DNA from: Humulus lupulus | Taxonomy: Eukaryota; Streptophyta; Magnoliopsida; Rosales; Cannabaceae | DNA: 64,000 bases | Assembly (NCBI RefSeq): GCF_963169125.1 | Contig: NC_084802.1 | Location: 114,828,903 to 114,892,902, forward strand | Direction of reading: 5' to 3' | Shown: in pieces, positions 20,405 through 32,103 of the stretch | Position numbering within the stretch: position 1 is the stretch's first letter | How the letters are laid out: each line of letters begins with the position of its first letter | Notes under the pieces: generated by a model | The model's input: only the letters and a program-made list of their open reading frames with translations | The model's database searches: none | Told to the model about the DNA's origin: nothing | Translations under genes and position numbers: made by a program

Positions 20405-21523
20405 TGTAAAACGCTCTTAAACTAATACTTTGTAAACCACTTATTATATGAAAATCCTAGTAGGGCCTTGCTAAAACATGCAAGTTGGGCCCAATAGTTC
20501 AAAATAAAATTAAAGTTCTCATACAACGTTTTAAAAATATTTATAAAGTTAATGCCCCACTGATAAGTTCTAAAATAAATATAAAACATAACATCATTCT
20601 TTAGAAATTGGCGTTAAGCGGATCGTTTGCTCGCCCATAGGGTACCCCCACGCCATACACACCCCGACGTCAGAACTTCCCACATCACCATGCGTGCCAA
20701 AGAGAAATCCTGGCTGCTACCTGGAAGGGAAAGTAAGGGGGTGAGCAAAAGGCCCAGTAAGGAAGTACAAACAATATACAAGTAAACACCATAAAACATA
20801 TTTATAATCATACATCGTTAAACATCATACTCAAGCATCATTATCATCATCATGTGTAAATGTGATCATCATACATTGAACATCATTATCAAACGTCATG
20901 AATTATTCATCAATAACAAAATCGAACATAAAAAACATATATTAAAATATAAAGATGGATAAGTTTCCCCTTTTTGATTATTTTCTTTTATTTTCATTTT
21001 ATTTGATTTTCTCTTAATTGGTAGAAAATAAAGATGACAACCTCCCTTTCCCTTTATAACTATTGTCTTCAATTTAATTGCCAAATAAAATAGGAAAAGA
21101 AGTACTCTCTTTCCCACTAGGCTTCACATGTCCAAGCTATTTCCTCTTCTTTATTATTATTTTTTTTTATTATTTTTTTTAGTCATTTTAATTAACTAAA
21201 AAAATAATTCTAATAAAAGAAAAATAAGTGTGTGTAAAAAATTCTATGCAAGTGCACTATGCAAACATGCACATGCACACACCCAATCACTAGGGTGCAT
21301 CATTACTTACCATGCACCTTGCTGCATTCAATTAGAACTCAATTATTCACAAATTAAATAAATAAATAAACAATTAACAATTAAATTCACAAAATTGTAC
21401 CAAACAATTCTAACAATCAATTTAAACAAATAAAATAAAATAAATGACAACTCTTAACAATTAATTAAAATAAAGAACACTATTTAATAAATAATACAAA
21501 AAAAAATTATTTGGTGCGCTACA
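20405..21523 (-). mobile_element. 5' LTR of gypsy B
   Basis: 1119 bp on the minus strand from TGTAGCGCACC (21523) to CGTTTTACA (20405), followed by the PBS. The 3' LTR counterpart at 14797-14937 shares its start. It is AT-rich with a long A/T tract at 21160-21230. Flanking sequence at 21524 is TAGCT, but the matching duplicate is lost because the 3' LTR is truncated. Confidence 0.82.
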
Positions 21524-24150
21524 TAGCTGGCCTAGTTCCACCAAGGTTAATAATTTTCTTCCCCTTATCCCCATCAAGGATCTTGCTAGGGGTGGAGGGG
21601 GAGGATATGGAGTCTATAGCTTTAATGGAGGAGGAGGAGGAAGAGGAGCAACCATTTTTGAGGAAGGAACTGTCTTCGAGATCTTGAGGGGGGTTTTGAG
21701 AGACTTTCGCGATGTTAGCGGGAGGAGGCACATCTTTTTCAAGAACACATGACCTCATTTTCCACCACAAGCCTTGGGACGCACCCTAAGGATGTTGTCT
21801 AGGTCAAAATCTATATCACCTATAAAGAAAAAGTATAGACCTATTAGAATCAATCACATATAAGTATAGTTAAAGTTAGCAAGTGGGGATACCTAACTGG
21901 AAGAACTTGAAGTCCAAGAAATTTCTATGTCTTCTGAGGGTATCTCGATAACTTGAGTGGGCTCCTCAGATGGGTCTCATTCCTTTTCTCGCAATGTGGG
22001 AGATAACTCAGAGAGGTCTCACCAATCATTCGAACCATATTGTAATCCTATACCTTCCTAACCAACTATAATCTCTATAAACCTTAAAATCTACCCCAGA
22101 CTAGGTCACTAAAAGATACTAGTACATTTGGCTCCTGTTCTAAAAGGGTGGGAGAGAATTGGACCAATCGAGTACAACTTTACCTCTAGTCAAGCTATGG
22201 GACACCTCGTCCTGAGCCTCATTGCATGACCTTGAGGTTCTCCCTTTGCTGAGCTCGAACCCTTCCTCCTATTTTTCTTCGAAGGGAGAAAAGAACAACA
22301 TCATCCGTAGACTTGCCATTAGGCATACTTACGAGTCCCGACATCATCCGTAGACTTGCCTTCACTGAGGAGACCGCATAGGCAGAGCTTATCCTTGTGA
22401 AGAAGGTAATGGAGGGACCTCTGGCAATAAGAAAGCCTCAAGATTTCATCTCGATGGTCCATTATCTCCTTAGTTGGCCCCGGGCAGTAAAAATTAGATG
22501 TATAACATCTATGTTCAAGGAAAAGGAAAAATCTAAGTTCGAAAACTACAAAGATATGACTTGTGTGGACGTTGGAATAAGAAAATTATGGACAGTTCGA
22601 GGCCATTCGTCTAGAAAAATGGAGTCTTGAAGTTTTGAGATGGTTGGGATGTTTTCAAACAACTGCCTCTCTCGAGGCTAGCTCAAGAGATAGTAGAATC
22701 CATCCCCATCTTTAGACGGTGTGGGATTATTTTTCAAGAAAAAGAGATATAATATCTCATAGGGTGATGGACCTTTCCACTTCATTTCGTGATAAAGCGA
22801 CCTCAATGTTGCCAAAACTCGACAAGAGTTAGACTAGAGTTGGAAGGGAGTGATACCGATCCAATCGGTAAAGTTTTAAAATAATACTTTAAGGGTAGGA
22901 GTGCACCAGCTCACATGTTCTCGCGACTCCAAGCTGCGAGTTTGATGTTCTTATCTGGGTTTTCTTCACCCAGAGCATGACTACTCCTCTCAAGAGGCCC
23001 GGAAGCTCGACATATTAACTTGCTGGATAATTTTAGGCCATGGAAAGAAAGAATGTCTGATATCTGTCTTGTGGAGGTAATTGAGCTCCTATATAGCTCG
23101 GCCTAGAAAAATTCACCCTTTGTTGTAGGAATGGAAGATACAATAGAGGCTGATGGAGGGTTTTGTCTTGTTGAGCTCTTCATGATCTCGAAGGAGAGCT
23201 CGTTAGGGTGAAAGGTAATGGAAACTTTAAGAATGGGGTCTAATGGAATGGGCATAATTTTTGGATCATGGTTAGGATAAACGACTACTTGCAATTTCCT
23301 TCTTCTCCCTTCTTCAGTTATATCGCGGTGAAAATGGGCACTAATGTCTTCACGTTTATTTGATTATTCGAACTCCCGTTTCAGTATTTTGTTGTGCCAG
23401 AATGGAGATTCAATTTAAGGTAATGGAGGTTGATAAGGCATGGCAAGGACAGGCCCCCACCGAATCTTTGAAGACTGCATCTTCTAACAATAAAGAAAAG
23501 GGCGAAGGCTTATCATTAAAGAAGATGTATATAGAAAATACCTTGAAAATTCAAGCTTGAGCAGCAACTAACGAGAGAATAGTTTCAAGTCAATCGGGTC
23601 GAATCAGGCTCAAAGTATCGAGATTAAACCCACATATAGTGGGTGGATATATTTCCATTTTGGAACATCCTAATTTTCTTTGAAAAAAATGGACAGTTAC
23701 CCAAGAAGGCATATTATATCAGTTTGTGTGCATTTAAACCCTACATTTTAAACCCTATTTCTTTTACTTTACGGAATCTATAACCTATCACTCTACAACC
23801 CCAAAACTGCCATTTTTATCCCTAAAAACATATTTTTCCTCACAAATAACGCGTTCAGATGGATTAAATGCTTTTCCTTTATGGAAAAATTTCATCAACA
23901 TCAAGAACGGAGGCAGAAGTATATACAAAAAAGAAAACACTCTCAATGCATTGGATAAATGACGTAAAGAGGAAATAATGGAATTACTTACACAAAGTTT
24001 ATTGAGGGAATGAGAAGAGTGTTGGTTGAAAAATCAAGAACAAGGAAGACCTCGTAGAATCGACGGTGTGAGGATTGCCTGGTGTTTTCCTTTAAAGAGA
24101 ACATGCAAAGCCTCTGGTTCTTTGAGAAAATGAAGGTAAGAAAATGAAGA
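21524..24150 (-). pseudogene. Decayed multi-exon Tat accessory gene (gypsy-type transposon domain)
   Basis: Homologous to the gene at 53400-57017. On the minus strand, 'GPSPYEILYLFFLKNNPT' (about 22700-22780) parallels 'DEPTPHEVHYLFDFRTNPT' of that gene, and 'DRYQTFF' near 23050 belongs to the same domain. Splice-like signals are retained: a donor TGT|GTAAGT near 23999, an acceptor TTATTGTTAG near 23488, and an acceptor TTTCTTTATAG near 21822 followed by an 83-codon open exon (21519-21770) rich in Ser. Many stops interrupt the body. In the related gene the domain belongs to a Pfam family named putative gypsy type transposon. Its molecular role is unknown. Confidence 0.6.
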
Positions 24151-24163
24151 GGAAGGAGGAGGG

Positions 24164-24173
24164 TTTATATAAG
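24164..24173 (-). promoter_or_regulatory. TATA box for the 21.5-24.1 kb accessory gene
   Basis: CTTATATAAA on the minus strand, followed by pyrimidine-rich leader sequence (CCTCCTCCTTCC), about 60 bp before a small ATG-containing first exon. The position corresponds to the promoter of the 53.4 kb gene. Confidence 0.5.
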
Positions 24174-24301
24174 CGAGGGGAGAGAAAAAATAGTAAAACA
24201 AATCTTGGACATTGAAAATAAATTGATATTTGATCTGAGGACTTTCGTTTGATCTCGAGATATGGTGGTAATAAAGGACTTGAAAGGATGTGGGCAGAAA
24301 G

Positions 24302-24585
24302 TGTTGACGCGGTTTTTCTCCAACAATGGATTAAGAAATCTGAAATCAGAAATATTAGGCTCTTGCTCAACTGTAATTGGGAAAGTGAAAAGTCTTAAGA
24401 ACACTCACATAATATTTACGTGGTTCAATGGTTAAAATTCACCTAGTCCACGAGCCACTCTTATTGATATGTTTTATTCTCACCGTGAGATTGTTTGTCA
24501 CAATTTCCCCAGAGTTTCAGTATACAAAATGTCGATCCCCATTTTTTTTCCATTATCCTCTATATTTATAGGGAATTATGACCAG
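24302..24585 (-). mobile_element. Tat-lineage LTR, 3' part
   Basis: The left end TGTTGACGCGGTTTTTCTCC matches the left end of the Retand LTR at 51883 (TGTTGACTGCGTTTTTAGTC), so the LTR is on the minus strand. It contains TTACGTGGTTCAATGG (like TATAGTGGTTCAGCCC at 51998) and a minus-strand TATA box at 24561-24571. It is cut at 24586 by the family A LTR. Its orientation relative to the neighbouring accessory gene is opposite to that in the Retand element. Confidence 0.7.
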
Positions 24586-25308
24586 ATAGTTTTGGGTAAT
24601 TTGCTAATAAGGCTTAGTACCTTGATTAGCGTGGCAAGAGGGAAATAATTGATATAATTATGTTATTATGTGGATTAAATGATTATGTGATTAGAAATGC
24701 ATGTTTAGGTGAATTTAATATGCATGTGGGTCCATTTTGGTTAGTAGGGGCATATTTGTAATTTTGGCCCATTAAGGGCATAATTGTGAATTATATGTGT
24801 GTTGTGCTTCAGACCATAAGATTGTGGAGATTTATTTGTGATGTGTGATCCGAGACGATCTTAGTGAGCGGAATAACGAAACAGTCACAACAGGATTGAA
24901 TACCCAACTTGGGGTGAGCCTAGTGGTATTTTGGGAATATAGTACGTGTTTGGGATTACTGGATAACGGGTAGTAATTTAGCGACTATTTGGGTACGTCG
25001 GGATTAAATGGTGATTTATATGAATATTCTAGGATTAGCGGGAATGTGACAAAAGAAAATCTTGCCCTTGGTGGAAGTAAGAAAGTTAAGGATAGGCTAG
25101 GGGTATTTTGGTTATTCTACAGCTGGGGATAGACTAGATTTTGGCGTAGGATACTAGAACTGACCAGAAATTAGAAGAACACCCTCAACTCAACATTCCC
25201 TCTTTCTCTCTCTCGCTCTCAAGGTTTGGAGGTTTTGGAGAAATTCTCTAGGATTTGATAGAGAATTGAAGCTGGGGACTTGGGATTGAAGCTAGAAGTG
25301 TTGGGTTT
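24586..25308 (+). mobile_element. Family A LTR, 5' part
   Basis: Matches 7650-8330 of the solo LTR: TTTTGGGTAATTTGCTAATAAGG, ATATGCATGTGGGTCC, GGCATAATTGTG, CAGTCACAACAGGATT and the CTCTCTCTCGCTCTCAAGG block. The first few bases of the LTR are replaced. A copia LTR takes over at 25309, just before the expected splice donor. The LTR 3' part lies at 28791-29497. Confidence 0.82.
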
Positions 25309-26656
25309 TATGCCTTTATAAAATCATGTCGGACATGTAACGCGATTTCATATTGTCAATAAAATTAGTAGAAATCATTTTGTTTGACAACCATGTTGCT
25401 TGCTTGTTTTATTACATGATTATTGAAATAATACAAACATTTATAAAATCCTTAACATATGGATAGTTATAATTATAGTGACTAGGTCACAGTGTATTAT
25501 AGTTGTAATTATATGTTCAAAAGAACGAGTCCTAAGATTAGAATAGTGCATTAGATTTTCACTGATTAGGTAGTCTACTATATGATCTACTTACACATTC
25601 GGGGTGTAATGTCTTGTCCAAGGCATTAACTAAGTAGATAAGATCGGATGTATTTGGTTACATCGGACTAGGATCATTATTGGTTATTGATTGATAAATA
25701 AGTATCGTTGTTATCGAAACTAATCAATGTCACAACGTTGATCATAAGATAAGTCGATCTTAATTCTGAGTGATAATATTCTGCTTATTATATTATTTAA
25801 ATCTTTTGACCTGTTTGTTACGAGCTTACCCTACGGTCTAGCCCATACTTACATCTTGAAGATTTAGTAGTGTAATTGAGTGGGAGTATTATTCATAGAT
25901 ATGAAATCTATAACTTCTATACGAGAAGTGAAAAGATGATTTCCTTAATTGCTTTGTTCAAAAGTTTAAATGATTGAGATCTCATTTCTGTGATTAAGTT
26001 CACAAAAATATCATTTATAAGGAACTTAGTGGGAGTTAAGGATAAAATACTGATGAGGGGTAAAATGGTAATTTGCACCCAAATCGTTAGTAAGTCATCG
26101 ATAGAGGACTGACTGACTATAATGGTTATAGTGGAGTCACGAGGAATTAATAAGGTAGTGAAATTATATTTGTAAATAAATTCACAGTAACTTATTGGAG
26201 CTTGATTTCATGGATTCATGGTCCTCGCATCACCTTTGACTAAATCATCTAGAATGTCTCAATTAATTGATTTAATTATCAATTAGGATTTTTAAAGTTG
26301 ACTAGGTCAATTTTGGAAAATTTACAGAGATATGAGATTTAGAGAATAAAAGAGAATCTTTGGGTAAATTTATTAATATTGATAAATTTGTGTCATTATA
26401 AATAAATAATATTTAATCAAGTTTCAAATTATATTCAGCTAATTTGAATAAGGATTTAATTAACTAATTATAAATAAATAAATAAAAGGTTTTGAATTTA
26501 GTACCAATTGGGATTTAAATTCAAAACAAAGAGATTGGGTTCAAGTCCATTTGTGGGAGCCCAAGGCTTTTATCTTTTTGTTTATTATTTTAATTAATTT
26601 AAATTTAAATTTAAATAAAGCCCATTAAGCTGCCTATATAAGGAATATGATATCTC
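25309..26656 (+). mobile_element. Copia-type LTR, 3' end missing
   Basis: It opens TGTTGGGTTTTATGCCTT, a common start for plant copia LTRs. It runs through AT-rich, non-coding sequence to a TATA box (CTATATAAGG, 26634-26643) preceded by AAGCCCATTAAG, where such LTRs have their promoter. It is cut shortly after by a minus-strand Tat LTR. No internal region or second LTR is seen, so it may be a truncated solo LTR or one end of a larger element. Confidence 0.65.
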
Positions 26657-27403
26657 AGTTTTTTAGAAGTTAGTCTCACTTGATTCAACAATGGATTAAA
26701 CATTCGTATATTCTTTAATAGCCTAAGTATACAATGAAATTTCCTACCCCCTTCAATGATGAAGTGAGGCCCTATTTATAGGTGAGCTCTAATGGCTCTT
26801 GGTACATTGTGGTCTCGAAGAGACAAGGGGCTGCATAACGAGGCTGTAGGTGGTAGTGGTGTTGGAGGAGTGGTGGTCGGGTCCAATATATATCAGTGGT
26901 ATGCAAAAGTACTCCTGCCTTGGTACCGTGTCGTACCTCCACAACTTGTTGGTTAAGAACGTCATAGGCATGCTTGGGGAGTCCTTGCTATGTACCATTC
27001 TAGTACTGCCACTACTTTTCTAGCATGGACACCATATCCATGCTTTGTCTTCTTATGGTTGATACATATGTTATGTTCCTTTACGTGTTCCACATGCCCA
27101 GTAGATGTTTTCACCTTTCCAAGATGTGCTTATGCCTAAAGCCGCTCTATATTCTGCTAAGTATCAGACTACTCATGGACTTCGTGGATATACATTTGGG
27201 GAGCGCAAGGGGCACCCTGGAGATCTTGGGCACGAGAGGCCTGTGTTGCATGAGGCGTTGGTCAGGCGTGTTCCACGCAGACGTAGGCGGCTTGAGCCTT
27301 TGTGTGAGGCATGACATTAGGCACGAGGGGGTCCTTGCGAGACCTTAGGTGCGAGGCAGTCGTGTAAGGTTAGTGGGCCTCGTGGAGGCGCCAGGCGAGG
27401 TGG
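26657..27403 (-). mobile_element. Tat-lineage LTR, R and U3 part (continues 28212-28455)
   Basis: CAACAATGGATTAA at 26687 matches 24324 in the Tat LTR. A minus-strand TATA box (complement of CTATTTATAG, 26772-26781) is in the same place as in the LTRs at 24.5 and 52.2 kb. The U3 part (27190-27403 and 28212-28390) is GC-rich, with loosely repeated GGCCTCGTGGAGGC and GCGAGGTGG words. The Cassandra element is inserted in it. Confidence 0.6.
27399..27403. repeat. Target-site duplication GGTGG (left)
   Basis: GGTGG directly before the Cassandra element, repeated at 28212-28216. Confidence 0.85.
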
Positions 27404-27832
27404 TGTAACACCCCACATCACTATGGTTGCTTTTTACAATGACAACTGGCCCAACAAACTAACACGAGTCTTTCTAGCGTGCTTTGTCCTCACTCACACG
27501 CTCCCTGGGAAAACTTCCCAAGAGGTCACCCATCATGAGACTACTCCAAGTCAAGAAAGCTTAACTTTAGAGTTCTCAAGTAATGGGCTACCAAAAAGAA
27601 GATGCATCTAGTTTTCATAGGTAGTAACCATCTATCCATTTATGCCATCTTCGACTGTGTAGTCCCATACCTACATAGTCTTAGAATCATCACACTTGGC
27701 CTTTCCCACGCGATGTGGGATTTCACAGCTTTTACCCGGTCTTTCCCCCTGCGTATCACATGATTCTAACTGTCACAATCACCCCCCTTAGGGGTCCGAC
27801 GTCCCCATCGGCAACACTTTCAGCTGGGTCAA

Positions 27833-27845
27833 GGCTCTGATACCA
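27833..27845 (-). other. Primer-binding site of Cassandra (tRNA-Met)
   Basis: TGGTATCAGAGCC on the minus strand, a perfect match to the usual initiator tRNA-Met complement, adjacent to the 5' LTR. Confidence 0.92.
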
Positions 27846-27957
27846 TTTTTAACGCCCCACGTTACTATGGTTGCTATCTGGAATGATGACTGGCCCTACA
27901 AACCAACACGAGTCTTTCTAGCGTGCTTTGTCCTCACTCGCACGCTTCCTGGGAAAA

Positions 27958-28010
27958 CTTCCCAGGAGGTCACCCATCATGAGACTATTTCAGGTCATGC
28001 ATGCTTAACT
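27958..28010 (-). other. 5S rRNA-like segment in right Cassandra LTR
   Basis: AGTTAAGC (28008-28001 region) and GATGGGTGACCTCCTGGGAA (27978-27959) correspond to the internal pol III control boxes A and C of plant 5S rRNA. The left LTR copy (27512-27566) has a mutated box C (CCTCTTGGGAA). Only the 3' part of a 5S gene is present, so this is not an rRNA gene. Confidence 0.85.
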
Positions 28011-28211
28011 TTAGAGTTCTCAAGTGATGGGCCACCAAAAAGAAGATCATCTTGTTAGCATAGGTAGTAACCATCAATCCATTTAAGCCATCTTCGACTG
28101 CCATACCTACATAATCTTAGAATCATCACACTTTATCTTCCCTAGGCGATGTGGGATTGCACAGGATTCCCGCTCTTTCCCCCTGCGGATCACAGAATTC
28201 TGACTGTCACA

Positions 28212-28455
28212 GGTGGCCTTGTGGAGGCACGGGGCGAGATGGGCTCGCTGAGGCATGAGGCGAGGTGGCGCAGCTTGGAGGCATGTACGAGAGGTAGGGG
28301 CATCTCGCATGGGCATCTCGCATGTGCGTGGATTGACCTCGTGAGGCATGGGGGCCTCGCGGGTGTGTGGCCTCTTGGTGGCACATATTAGCCTTCTGCG
28401 TCCAACATGTACTTGATGCCTTTGATGATCCTTAGCCATTTTTTTTAATAAGGGA
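28212..28455 (-). mobile_element. Continuation of the Tat LTR U3 after Cassandra
   Basis: Begins with the GGTGG duplicate and continues the GC-rich repeats (GAGGCATG, GGCATCTCGCAT twice at 28298-28321). It ends near TAGCCATTTTTTTTAATAAGG, which may be the worn LTR end. 28456-28529 is not assigned. Confidence 0.5.
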
Positions 28456-28529
28456 CTAGACCTTTTATCCTTTGCAGATTTTTGGCATCCACATGGATGT
28501 TGTATGGCATTAAATGTATGTCACACATT

Positions 28530-28790
28530 CATTGGGATGAAATGGGAGAAAGGAAGTATTTGGGTCCTGAGATGGTTTAAAGAACTAGTGAGGCTATTGA
28601 GAAGATCAAAGCTCGAATACTCGCCTCACAGAGTAGACAGAAAAGATGCGCTCACCCTAACCGTAGGAATGTGGAGTTCTAGGTAGGGGAACACGCTTTT
28701 ATACGAGTTTCACCAATGTGAGGAGTAAAAAGGTTTAGAAGGAAGGGAAAGTTGAGCCTTAGGCTTTGCCCCCATCATTATCAGGGGTCC
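28530..28790 (+). pseudogene. Gypsy integrase C-terminal fragment (family A type)
   Basis: Plus-strand translation reads 'HWDEMGERKYLGPEMV', 'RTSEAIEKIKARILASQSR' and 'RRNVEF', then after a stop 'GVKRFRRKGKLSL'. These are the integrase tail blocks also seen at 47450-47700 on the minus strand. A few stops are present. It lies directly before the family A LTR 3' part and is on the same strand, so it is probably the end of pol of the element whose 5' LTR is at 24586. Confidence 0.8.
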
Positions 28791-29497
28791 GTGATGTGTT
28801 TCGTAAGTACGCGTCGGACACAACGCAAGTGTTGGCCATAGGGTTGTGGTTGGCATAAGCATGTGGAATGCAGGTCGTTATGGAAGTGTGATATGCATTT
28901 ATTTAATCCTGTGGTCGTGTAATTGAGTTGAATGCCTACTTGAGTATGTTCAGTACTGCTATGCTTGTTATTTGTGATCTGTTGATTATCTGTAACTCTT
29001 TATTTGAGTTTTCTTGTAGGGCCTCGGCTCCTGGGTGCTACGTGGTGCAGCAATGAGTTGGAGAGCTTTGGGTGTGGCGCCTACATAGGCCGCCTACTTG
29101 ACTGCCACGGTCGAGACTTCTTTTGGAAATTTAGGGTTTAGTGGTTTTGCAACTTAGGACAGCTGTTATGCACTTTGTTTATTTTCCTTGGTTAATCCCA
29201 GGGGACAAAGTCAAAGCCCTTGATCCTTTGCCCCATACTTTGAGATGCTCCTCCCCGCCGACAGCTGTTATGCACTTCATTTATTGTCCTTGTATCAACT
29301 TTTAAAGTTCTCATTTCATTGGGATCCTATGTTTATGTACTAAATCTTTTAATGAAAGTTGCTAATGTTTAACCAAGAACTTTTATGCCAAATTTTAACT
29401 AACCATAACTACATGTTTTAGTCCAAATGACTCGCTTAAGAGTTAAACATAATTTTAAACACACAGTGTAACAATCCTAGTTTAGTAGGGCATTACA
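28791..29497 (+). mobile_element. Family A LTR, 3' part
   Basis: Contains GGGCCTCGGCTCCTGGGTGC (29020), an acceptor-like GTGGTGCAG at 29042-29050, the 'GTTGGAGAGCTTTGG' block, ACTGCCACGGTCG and the end AGTAGGGCATTACA at 29497, all as in 9690-10103. The 5' half of this 3' LTR is lost. Confidence 0.85.
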
Positions 29498-30151
29498 AAA
29501 CCATTATTTAATTCCTCTAAAAAATGTATAGATTCCATATATGTATATTATGTCCCCAGCCATTTAGATCAATGAGTTCCCAAAACCAAAGCCTTCAGCC
29601 TGATCATTTTGACAAACCATAACCATTGAATCAAATAACTCATATGGCATAAACATGAGTTCATAATAACTCTAGGATTAAGATGAATTTATATATTGTC
29701 ATCTTATGGATATGTTTAATTCATACTTATAAAGAAAACGATATTATTATGTATTAATAACATATCGGGTCCTGTTCTTGTATATTCTCTTTATACAATG
29801 TACCTCCACTAAGATGTCCTACTACATCAGTAATCTGGATCGAGATTACATGTATTCATAATATTGGTGAACCGTACTTATAGTATTTAATCCAAATATT
29901 CCATATAACTTTGTTTTACTGCAAACAGTTTAAATTCATTCCATACAATGTTAATCATCTTGTACCAATACAAGGTTGTAGTTACAATAACACATTTGGG
30001 AATTTTCTCATATTCATATAATATTAGTCTAATAATAATAATAATGATAGTAATAATAATAAACAAAAAATATATGAAAATTTTCATTTCAATTATTTAT
30101 TTCATAAAATATTGTTCAAAACATATGCTTTAAAGGGCACTAATCCCATCA
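29498..30151 (-). mobile_element. Copia 3' LTR, truncated by family A LTR end
   Basis: On the minus strand it starts TGATGGGATTAGTGCCC at 30151, right after a purine tract (complement of ATCTCCCACTTG, 30152-30163). It is AT-rich, with an (AAT)n-like stretch at 30031-30060. No TG-complement end is visible on the left, so it is truncated at 29498. It ends the copia element whose pol is at 30152-32103. Confidence 0.75.
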
Positions 30152-32103
30152 ATCTCCCACTTGCCCTAAAGCTAATGAGTCATCTCCCTCAAACCCATAT
30201 TGCTAACATGATCTTTAAAAGACTTGTTAGACAAAATCTTAGTAAAAGGATCGACAAGGTTATTTTCCGAAGCTATCTTCATAACTGGTACATCTCCTTT
30301 GTGAATAATATCCCTAATCAAGTGGTATTTCCTTTCAATATGCTTTCCCCTCTTTTGACTTTTGGGTTCCTTCAAGTTAGCTACTACACCACTGTTGTCA
30401 CAGTATCGGATAAGTGGCTTATTCATATCTAGAACAATTTCTAGATGGGAATCGAACTTCTTTACCCCACAACCTTCTTAGCTGCTTCACAAGCCGCTAT
30501 GTACTCGGTTATCATGGTAGAATCTGTGATACTGGTTTGTTTAATACTACTCCAGACCACAACTCCCCTACCAAGTGTGAACACTGATCTAGAAGTTGAT
30601 TTCTGACTATCTCTGTCTGATTGAAAATTGGGATTAGTGTATCCAGTGGGTTTTAGGTCACCACCTGAATATACAAGCATATATTCTCTAGTTTTCAAAA
30701 GATACTTGAGATTATTCTTTACTGCAATCCAATGACGCAATCCAGGATTAGATTGATAACGACTGACTATCCCTACTACATAACAAATGTTAGCTCTTGT
30801 AAACAACATGGCGTACAATAGACTACCTACCCTAGAGGCGTAGGGATACTGTCTCATATCCTCTTCTTCTTCGGGTGTTTTACAACACTACTCTTTAGAA
30901 AGGATAATTCCATGACGGGTTGGCATATCACCCCTCTTGGAGTTTTGCATACCAAATCTCTCCATTACCTTATTTATATAAGTAACTTGAAACAGAGCCA
31001 AAAATTTGTTCTAATGATCACAAAGGATCTTTATGCCTAGAACATAGTTTCCATCTCATAAATCTTTCATTAGGAATTGCTCGGCTTGCCATTTCTTTAC
31101 ATTTTTCAATGTTCCCATGCCGTTCCCAATTAGTGTGATATCATCAACGTAAAGAACCAGAAATACCATGATGACATATTTGATTTGTTTGTAGACACAA
31201 GGCTCATCAAAGTTTTGTTCAAAACCATACGTTTTGATTGTGTCATCAAATCTCAGATTCCAAGATCTTGAGCTTGTTTGAGTCCATAAATGGACCTAAG
31301 AGGCTTGCAAACCTTTTTCTCTTGACCTTTTACTATGAGCCCTTCTGGTTGAGACATATAAATGGTTTCATCAAGATAGCCATTCAGAAAATCTGTCTTA
31401 ACATCCACTTGCCATATCTCATAATCCATGCAAGCAACTATGGACAAGAGTATGCAGATGACTTTACGCATGACTACAGGAGAAAAAGTTTCTTCATAAT
31501 CCACCCCTTCTCTTTGAGTGTAACATTTGGCTACAAGCCTAGCTTTGAAAGTTTTCACTTTCCCATCTACTTCTCTTTTTCTCTTCAATATCTATTTGCG
31601 ACCAATAGGTTTAGCATTTTCAGGTTCATGGCATCTTTCCATTTCTCTTTGTTAGAATCTTCCATTGCATCTCTATATGTCAATGGATCATCTTTGTTTG
31701 TGTGAGACACAAGCTTCTGAACTTCATGTTCATAGCGAGTTGGCTGCCTAAAAACCCTCCCACTACGACGAAGCTCTCTAAAGTTTTGACTAGAACTTGT
31801 GGTTTCCTATTTTTGTTGTTCATTGGAAACATTTGGTGATCTTATTACTTGATCTGAGACTATCTTCTCCAGTACAACCTTACTGCAAGGTTTGTTGTTT
31901 TTAATATAGTCATATTCAAGAAAAGTAGCATTTGTCGATACAAATGTTTTTTATTCTTTAGCACTATAAAATATACCACCTATAGTCTCTTTGGAATACC
32001 CCACAAACATGAATAGTTCAGTGCGAGATTCCGGATTTCCAGTCTTTTCTTTCACCACGTGTGCTGGACACTCCCAAATACAGAAATCATTTAAACTAGG
32101 TTT
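30152..32103 (-). pseudogene. Copia pol: integrase end, reverse transcriptase, RNase H
   Basis: On the minus strand from 32103: integrase tail 'KTGNPESRTELFMFVGYSKE' (about 31990-32060). RT '[20 protein letters not shown]' with 'TFSPV' (about 31490-31560), '[17 protein letters not shown]' (about 31375-31425) and catalytic 'LYVDDITLIG' (about 31130-31160). Then 'YASRVGSLLYAMLFTR' (about 30800-30845). RNase H end 'IRYCDNSGVVANLKEP' and 'KRGKHIERKYHLIRDI' (about 30310-30415). At least four stops or frameshifts are present, though the catalytic YVDD is intact. The frame continues upstream at 44653-44215, beyond the gypsy C insertion, at a copia '(E)LWNGTKPS' integrase block. Confidence 0.88.
32099..32103. 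repeat. Target-site duplication GGTTT (left)
   Basis: GGTTT precedes gypsy C and is repeated at 44215-44219. Removing the element restores the copia integrase frame. Confidence 0.88.

Larger units (their letters stand above)
27404..28211 (-). mobile_element. Cassandra-type TRIM with 5S rRNA-derived LTRs
   Basis: An 808-bp element with two similar LTRs (27404-27777 and about 27848-28211), a tRNA-Met PBS (complement of GGCTCTGATACCA, 27833-27845) next to the right LTR, a purine tract (complement of ACCCCCCTTAGGGG, 27781-27794) next to the left LTR, and perfect 5-bp GGTGG duplications. It has no coding capacity. On the minus strand each LTR contains the 3' half of a 5S rRNA gene, AGTTAAGC followed by GATGGGTGACCTCCTGGGAA in the right LTR, with matching spacing. 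This is the definition of Cassandra, a non-autonomous LTR retroelement that needs proteins from other elements. Confidence 0.93.

Noticed and set aside
27512..27566. 5S rRNA gene
   Set aside because: Only the 3' half of a 5S gene is present, as part of a Cassandra LTR, with a mutated box C.
28107..28439. 110-codon minus-strand and 80-codon plus-strand ORFs
   Set aside because: They overlap the Cassandra end and GC-rich Tat LTR repeats; low stop density explains them.
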